20,584 nt of DNA, from contig JASCIV010000422.1 of assembly GCA_030374735.1 (NCBI GenBank), forward strand, positions 1 through 20,584, given 5' to 3'. The notes beneath the pieces were generated by a model. The model saw only the letters and a program-made list of their open reading frames with translations, was not told the DNA's origin and did no database searches. Positions 16,601 through 20,584 of the stretch are shown one piece after another; the stretch's first letter is position 1, and the number at the start of each line of letters is the position of its first letter. This DNA comes from Gracilaria caudata (lineage: Eukaryota; Rhodophyta; Florideophyceae; Gracilariales; Gracilariaceae). Position numbers and translations under genes: made by a program.

Positions 16601-16979
16601 GGGAAACGAAATCAGGGTGCTGGCTCTAGAGCTTTGCGATGAGGACGCAAAATGTTTACCGAGGGCTCTTCGCTTTCGCGGCGGCCTTCGACCTCGTTTC
16701 CCGCTGCTCGTCGTCCAGGACGCCCAATTCAAGGCCATCAGCAAGAATCATGATCTTGTTCACGCTAAGACGACTCTACGAAGTACTGTCCTCTCTGCGC
16801 GGGCTATTCGTAGACAACGAAAACGCACCAGCGCTGTCAAGGGCAGATGCGAAAAAGTGGAATCTCACCTTCGAGGCAAAGAAGAACAACTTGAAATTCT
16901 TCGCGAAGCCGTAGTCTCCTTTGTTTCGGGCGAAACCGGCAGTGTTGGAGCGTATTTTACAAGCACTCAGGATATGTAA
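13650..16979 (+). CDS. BRCA2: BRCA2 homologue with three BRC repeats
   Basis: Intronless frame of 1109 aa from the ATG at 13650. BRCA2 loads RAD51 onto single-stranded DNA in homologous recombination in the nucleus. The N-terminal half is disordered and rich in Pro, Ala and Ser, with a basic start (MSRKRKR). Three BRC-type motifs are visible: LFSTASGKRL at 171-180, LFTTASGKPV at 223-232 and LFTTASGKSV at 263-272. From about 540 the ordered DNA-binding part begins: helical domain (VQWTKQMFPAVL... EFLRRLCVEWHQ, ~570-650); OB1 with LVVSDGWYVARCCLDDTL, the BRCA2 hallmark, at ~680-697; OB2 starting LHVVVLRTYPVFYRE at ~781, broken by a short charged helical tower (~800-860); then OB3 with FVYLTDDPGNEIRVLAL at ~977-993. 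The C-terminal ~60 residues are basic, then coiled. It is far shorter than the human protein, similar to plant and protist forms. Confidence 0.92.
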   Translation: MSRKRKRTAWHATSQATATVFDPPHPAVEPTPPTPLVLRAEHVRAMQRALGLTPERASHALLLLPPAAERAARAMLPAASPKRVPRRLSAASAVTPLEPPPPRQSANATGVRAPTGASASPITPQPPPTARALFGAPATPTDVGGGRPEGEKAEGEKVHGNKPGVSKLQSLFSTASGKRLALPRAGASNVLTDVLADCAAATGAPRRAPQSPPAPRAVPPMALFTTASGKPVPPPPQPPAHGIADAPLPAFNTPRPRKPPVSLFTTASGKSVPVPSPAVAPILLHQDTPDAKPAADTTPAAAAANTVRAASANPHHAPVAAPFATPSPLPRPRPSHVPPSSAAKWNPSAAASNTANPSVSSSLFLSAAQSNPISVARPSNSMLDTRSASRSRSLPSPHTPSLPMHHLRKALFPESARNSSTKKSPHTLDTPLPRPTRVRRRRASTASTARTTPFKRPRRLRPSASHQSANNAAANQSNVPQFALPSLLTNGLVTCTNPHSHNCPTQSVDPITPKQLSPPEPSILQSSSLLLKCHDIIFRKHQFGHVSCLPPLIANTLNLGSIQQCDVSTFVQWTKQMFPAVLTKPASCVGSEAWTRMAYSLAVCKLLTLQSASSHTSHSHFFCAANVVREFLRRLCVEWHQSKQPHLLRIMRNDSSPSSHIVLRVVGIEQLTNDADKLSLVVSDGWYVARCCLDDTLQSRVWRGRVRVGDKVSVSGSTLQTLSVSRPFFFGEADELGASYLRVTANGFHKAPSDLRLGIRMPAITKSLKGILDGHGTCPPLHVVVLRTYPVFYRETVTAADEEDKSEIICRREEGEDEARSAFEEKVRRQIIASVEKQKKRGEIVDPTAVEVEQRCVSCVKDVLVCGKEDDPSDYAVRKLIRIYNAPESLHVVVKEGQAMCLTHVWPRPGIWICKPEAIRVLRRAPKSSPAPVSPFPRKICSVADLQDGSVAPGEDFDGTFAVLHVTPIETNNMSRFVYLTDDPGNEIRVLALELCDEDAKCLPRALRFRGGLRPRFPLLVVQDAQFKAISKNHDLVHAKTTLRSTVLSARAIRRQRKRTSAVKGRCEKVESHLRGKEEQLEILREAVVSFVSGETGSVGAYFTSTQDM
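14160..14459 (+). repeat. Three BRC motifs (RAD51-binding)
   Basis: They are coded at 14160-14183, 14316-14339 and 14436-14459, each giving LF[ST]TASGK. In known BRC repeats this FxxA part occupies the RAD51 self-association pocket. The second BRC element (LFDE-like) is at most weak after motif 1 (VLTDVLADC) and not visible after motifs 2 and 3, which run into proline-rich sequence. Confidence 0.85.
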
Positions 16980-17210
16980 CACAGTGCCACTTACATGCCG
17001 GGGTAAAGAGACTTGACTCCAGCCTCGACCAGCTCTGTTGCAGTACAGAGATGTATGTAAATTATAAGCCACCACGAAGCAACAGGACTTTTTCTTTTGC
17101 TAGAGTACTGACCTTTTTGCATGTCGTCCGTCCAATTTTGTACATCATTCATAAAGGAATACAAAAGTTGAGCTGAACACGATGTGCTTTGTCTTTTTTG
17201 GATAGCTATC
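16980..17210. other. Convergent 3' ends of BRCA2 and the SAPS gene
   Basis: The 231 bases lie between the stop codons of two genes facing each other, so it carries both 3' UTRs and may produce overlapping transcripts. AATTATAAG near 17060 and CATAAAGG near 17150 are AT-rich spots that could aid 3' processing; no defined signal is proven. Confidence 0.45.
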
Positions 17211-20197
17211 CTACCTCGCCGATGACTCTCTGCTTACACCTTTTTCTGGCGCATTACCTTGAGAACTTTGCTGTGAAGTTGTCAATACATCTACTCTACC
17301 AGCATCATTCCATTCCACGTATTCTTCATCGTCCGAAGAATCTGCAGGATCGTCCACCACAGAAATAACATTAGAGGCCAATTGCAAGATATTACTATCT
17401 GTGCCAAGTGGAACAGCTTCTTCTTCAATTTCCGTTACAGCACCGTCCAGAGACGCCGATCCCGGTTCGTTATCGACAACCTTTAGAGCTGCGAGCTTTT
17501 CTGCAGCTTCTCTCAAAGACTTGGTCCGAGTGTCGACGAAGGCTTCGTATGAACCTTCCTCGTCAGATGAAGAGTCTACAGTGTCAATCACTTCTTCCAG
17601 CTCAACATACCCCGGCTCATGAAGCTTCGACATGTAAGCCTTTTGGCTTCGGTCACGACTGCTCTCTTTCGATACTTGACGCGTTTTGGATGACTCCTCG
17701 GTCACGTTAGGGTCCGGAACCGGCTTCACAATCTCTACTATTTCTTCTTCTTTGGCAAGGCGTGCTCTCATTTCTAGAGGAATATCATGGTCTACTGGTT
17801 TCGCATTGCGGGCATCTTCATCATCGGCAGCAAAATGCTCCAGACCTTCTACATCAACCGGCTTGATTTCCTCTTCTTCATCTATAATGTCATCCCCTGG
17901 TCTAGGAGGATGCTGCATCAAAGAAATATGCATGGGACCAGCGGCGCCTCCAAATTGGTCAGAGAAGCCCATCCCGCTCATTTCAAGTAAATCAGTGGCC
18001 TCTGTTTCATCCTCTGAGCGTTCTTCACAAAGAGGGGTTATTTCAAGCAGCTGTGCCGGAGAAAGTGCTTCTGTAATAAAAACCGAAAACGCGTCAAGCT
18101 GCGACTGATCCGGCATTTCAGCTCTGTATAGACCCTCTCCCTTCCGTACTCCACGGAACTGATTTTGCTTTTCATCGCCACCCTCCTCAAATCCTTCCGG
18201 TTCTTCAATAAAGAACCGCAAAGCAGTCCCAATGCGAATAAGATGTCCCATATAGCCAGCTCGGGATCCTCTCCGAGTTTTCTCCTCTTCTTCAACTCTT
18301 GCATTTTGAGACCACGAAGCGATCAGCCAAGGAACAACGCCGGCATTAAACCAAGCTCTTCTTGATGAGCGTCCAAGTTCAATATCATCAAGCGAGTCAA
18401 CAATGGATTTTGTGACAACTCCATGAAGCATAGAGCTCCATTGGTACTTGTTAAACAGCTTTAGAAGCTTTCTTGGAACTCCCAGGTTCGTGATCTGATC
18501 CACAGTCTCTTGAGAAGAGTTCTTCATGCAGGCAACGAAAAACTCTGCTACCTTGAGACGTAACGAGCCCAGCGGGACAAGTCGATTCGATCCAGCTTCC
18601 TCCCCGTCACCATCTGGACCAAACATCTCCGAAAGACGAGGAAAACGTAACGCAAGCTCGCGTTGCAGCGCATCGGTCTCCACAATCGGATCGCCCGCTA
18701 TTTTGTTCGCCAGCTCTGGAAGAGGTTTCGGTTTTGCAGCTTGTTGTCGTTCGTTCGTTTCAGCCTTTGCCGCAGCGTATGCCGCGATTATGTTCGGACC
18801 GATTCCCTTGTGCCCAGACATCTGCTTACCAACACCGATGCTAACGGAGTTAAAACCAGCACCGTGACCAAGATCACTCGTTGCCATATCTACACCATCA
18901 TCTTGATACACATTGGCAGGAAGGGTCATAAGGTCAGCGGCAAGACCTAGACTGTGTAGCAAAGCAGAATCGTTGCGGGCGCTAAACGCTTCCACCCTCT
19001 GCTCGTTGGTGATCGGCTCCCCAACAGCATGCGGCACGCCATTGGCATCGACCATACCATTCGAGTATGCGTACAAACCGGCATCCAGAATGCGCGACAC
19101 AACCTCAGGATTGCCATACGGACTTAGCTTGTCAGGAATCCGGACGCCCAGTTCAGGCAGCTGCAGCAATCGCTCCGTGACACCAACTATGGTTGAAGTT
19201 ACATTACCCATAGTTTCCTCGCGCATACGCCGTTGCTTCGCACGTAGATCCAGACTGTCAGATGTAGATGGGAGAGGGTTGATACTGTTGGCATCGTGAG
19301 GCTGGCGGTGTTGTTGCTGTTGCGGATCTACCGCTTCCACCGACGCGCGCACGAAACATTGGGCAAGTCCACCCATGAGATCAGTCTCTTCAAGCAGTTT
19401 TAGCGCTTCATCAGTAGGTCGTCTCACATCAGAGGAATCCTGGAACGAACTCTCCGAAGCATCCAGAATGTTGACAAGAAGCTCACAGATGGGATCACAA
19501 TCCATGTGCTTGAGAAACACAGGCATGAACGAGGATCGGGCGCTTAGCTTCTGAAGAAATCGCACGCTTTCGGTCTTCAGCATAGTAAGAAAGATCTTGG
19601 AAAAATTCATGATGGCCATTGGTTCAAGGTCGCCCGGTTGAGTGCTTTCCAACACGGAGAACAGCTGAGAGATAACTCCATCATCTATGACGAAGGCGGC
19701 ACTGAGAATGCGATTCTCCGAGCTGAGCAATTCACAGGCGACGTACGCTTGTTTGAGTTTAATCTCTCGGGCGAGTTGCGGATTTTGTGAGGAAGGACTT
19801 TGTGGCGAACGCGGAGGGGTTTGAGCGACTGTTGCTGCGTACTGCGGCGGAGCGATGACGGATGGAACATCAAAACACTTCTCAAGCAGCTGACGAATGA
19901 TGGGCGGCTGCGCCAGATAGTTGATGAGACGCTGATTATCAGCACGAAATTCTCTCACAACATCTGTGACAAGAAACAAAGACAAGGGCGCAGTTAGCCA
20001 AACAGCACAAAAAAGTGAGAAGCACAAAAGTATTTTTGTGAGTAAAACGAACCTTCATCGCTGAGAAGGCGATACAGCGGCGGAATCGAGGGAGGGCTAT
20101 CATCATCTTCGGAAGTATCTTGTGCATCAACAGCTTCCAGAGCGCAGAGAAGGTCGCTGAGCGGGGACATTGCCGGGTTCGGTGCCAAATGAGTCAT
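17211..20197 (-). CDS. SAPS-domain regulatory subunit of Sit4/PP6 phosphatase
   Basis: Two exons on the minus strand, 20197-20053 and 19963-17211, giving 965 aa. SAPS proteins bind the catalytic subunit of the PP6 (yeast Sit4) serine/threonine phosphatase and direct it in cell-cycle and nutrient signalling in the cytoplasm. Splicing creates LYRLLSDEDVVREFRADNQ, the family's LL-DE-D-x2-EF-x2-N signature, followed by LINYLAQPPIIRQLLEKCF. Later helical blocks (ACELLSSENRILSAAF, FLKHMDCDPICELLVNIL, and VAEFFVACMKNSSQETVDQ) match the helical-repeat SAPS domain to about residue 670. The C-terminus is acidic and Ser-rich (DEEEEIKPVD, DDPADSSDDEEYVEW), as in relatives. The start is the first ATG after an in-frame TAG near 20430; an in-frame hydrophobic stretch upstream of it is not translated from an ATG. 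Confidence 0.87.
19964..20052 (-). other. Intron of the SAPS gene (89 nt)
   Basis: On the minus strand it starts GTTCGT and ends TTGTCACAG, preceded by a pyrimidine-rich tract and a branch-like GGCTAACTG. Joining GATGAAG to ATGTTGTG restores the conserved DEDVVREF segment. The unspliced frame stops inside the intron. Confidence 0.88.
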
Positions 20198-20584
20198 GAT
20201 GGATCTGTGAACTGCTACAAACGCCCTTCGTGCGGCCGGGAACGCCGCCAGCAAAGGAAGCGCCGCGAGCAGGAGCCAAATGATAGCGCCGAAATTGGAG
20301 GCGTGGCGCGCTCGCGCCGCGGTGGGTTGTGCAGATGGGCGCGAGTGACGAGACGTCGAGCTCACGCGGCGCGCGGACACGACCTGGGACGGATCTTGGC
20401 GGAGAGCGAAGCGCTACGGTGGCGGCGAAGGTGCACGAGCGAGCGCGCTGACGGGGACGTGACGCGCGCGGCGGGGGCGACGACACGCCGAGACGACGGC
20501 ACGGCAGGGGTGGATGAGCAAGAAGGGCACGCACGCTCGCGACCAAGACGCGGGGGCGGAGGGGTGTGGGGGTGGGAGTAAGGC
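20198..20584. promoter_or_regulatory. GC-rich upstream region of the SAPS gene
   Basis: The 387 bases are very GC-rich, with a G-rich run on the plus strand at 20549-20576. Open frames on both strands reflect base composition. It probably holds the promoter and 5' UTR of the SAPS gene, and the window ends inside it. Confidence 0.45.

Noticed and set aside
20198..20380. In-frame hydrophobic segment upstream of the SAPS start (possible membrane anchor)
   Set aside because: The frame has no ATG between an in-frame TAG near 20430 and 20197, and SAPS proteins are soluble.

Overview
The window is nuclear DNA of a compact, intron-poor eukaryote. Most genes are single open frames. The two introns I can support are 65 nt and 89 nt, with GT/AG ends and CTGAC or CTAAC branch-like sites. 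The conserved genes are all eukaryotic types: a Mediator subunit, a mitochondrial carrier, BRCA2, a Sit4/PP6-associated SAPS protein and a membrane-anchored O-fucosyltransferase. A red alga or another compact protist would fit; that is an inference from gene style, not a proven assignment.

Layout. 232-1130 (+) is an inositol monophosphatase with one intron. 2060-2509 (-) is a small MED9-like Mediator subunit. 2970-3926 (+) is a mitochondrial GTP/GDP carrier of the GGC1 type. 4652-5851 (+) is a helical hemerythrin-like (HHE) protein. 5950-11950 is an accessory block: three tandem paralogues encoding an RNase H domain fused to C2H2 zinc fingers, with duplicated flanks, a decayed non-LTR retrotransposon tail and a private insertion upstream of copy 3. 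12174-13466 (-) is a type II membrane O-fucosyltransferase-like protein. 13650-16979 (+) is a BRCA2 homologue starting 183 bp away and divergently. 17211-20197 (-) is a SAPS-domain protein with one intron, convergent with BRCA2.

The housekeeping genes do not form one pathway, as expected for a eukaryotic chromosome. The RNase H/zinc-finger array is the unusual part. All three copies keep the four acidic RNase H residues. The C-terminal fingers vary: copy 1 has expanded them in a 108-bp repeat and then lost the last one to a frameshift. Copies 2 and 3 are close duplicates, with one stretch nearly identical. My reading is that this is a young local family of zinc-finger-guided RNase H proteins, possibly of retroelement origin. 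Its function is unknown.

In several genes the longest open frame begins at a non-ATG codon; I used the first ATG that fits the protein family.
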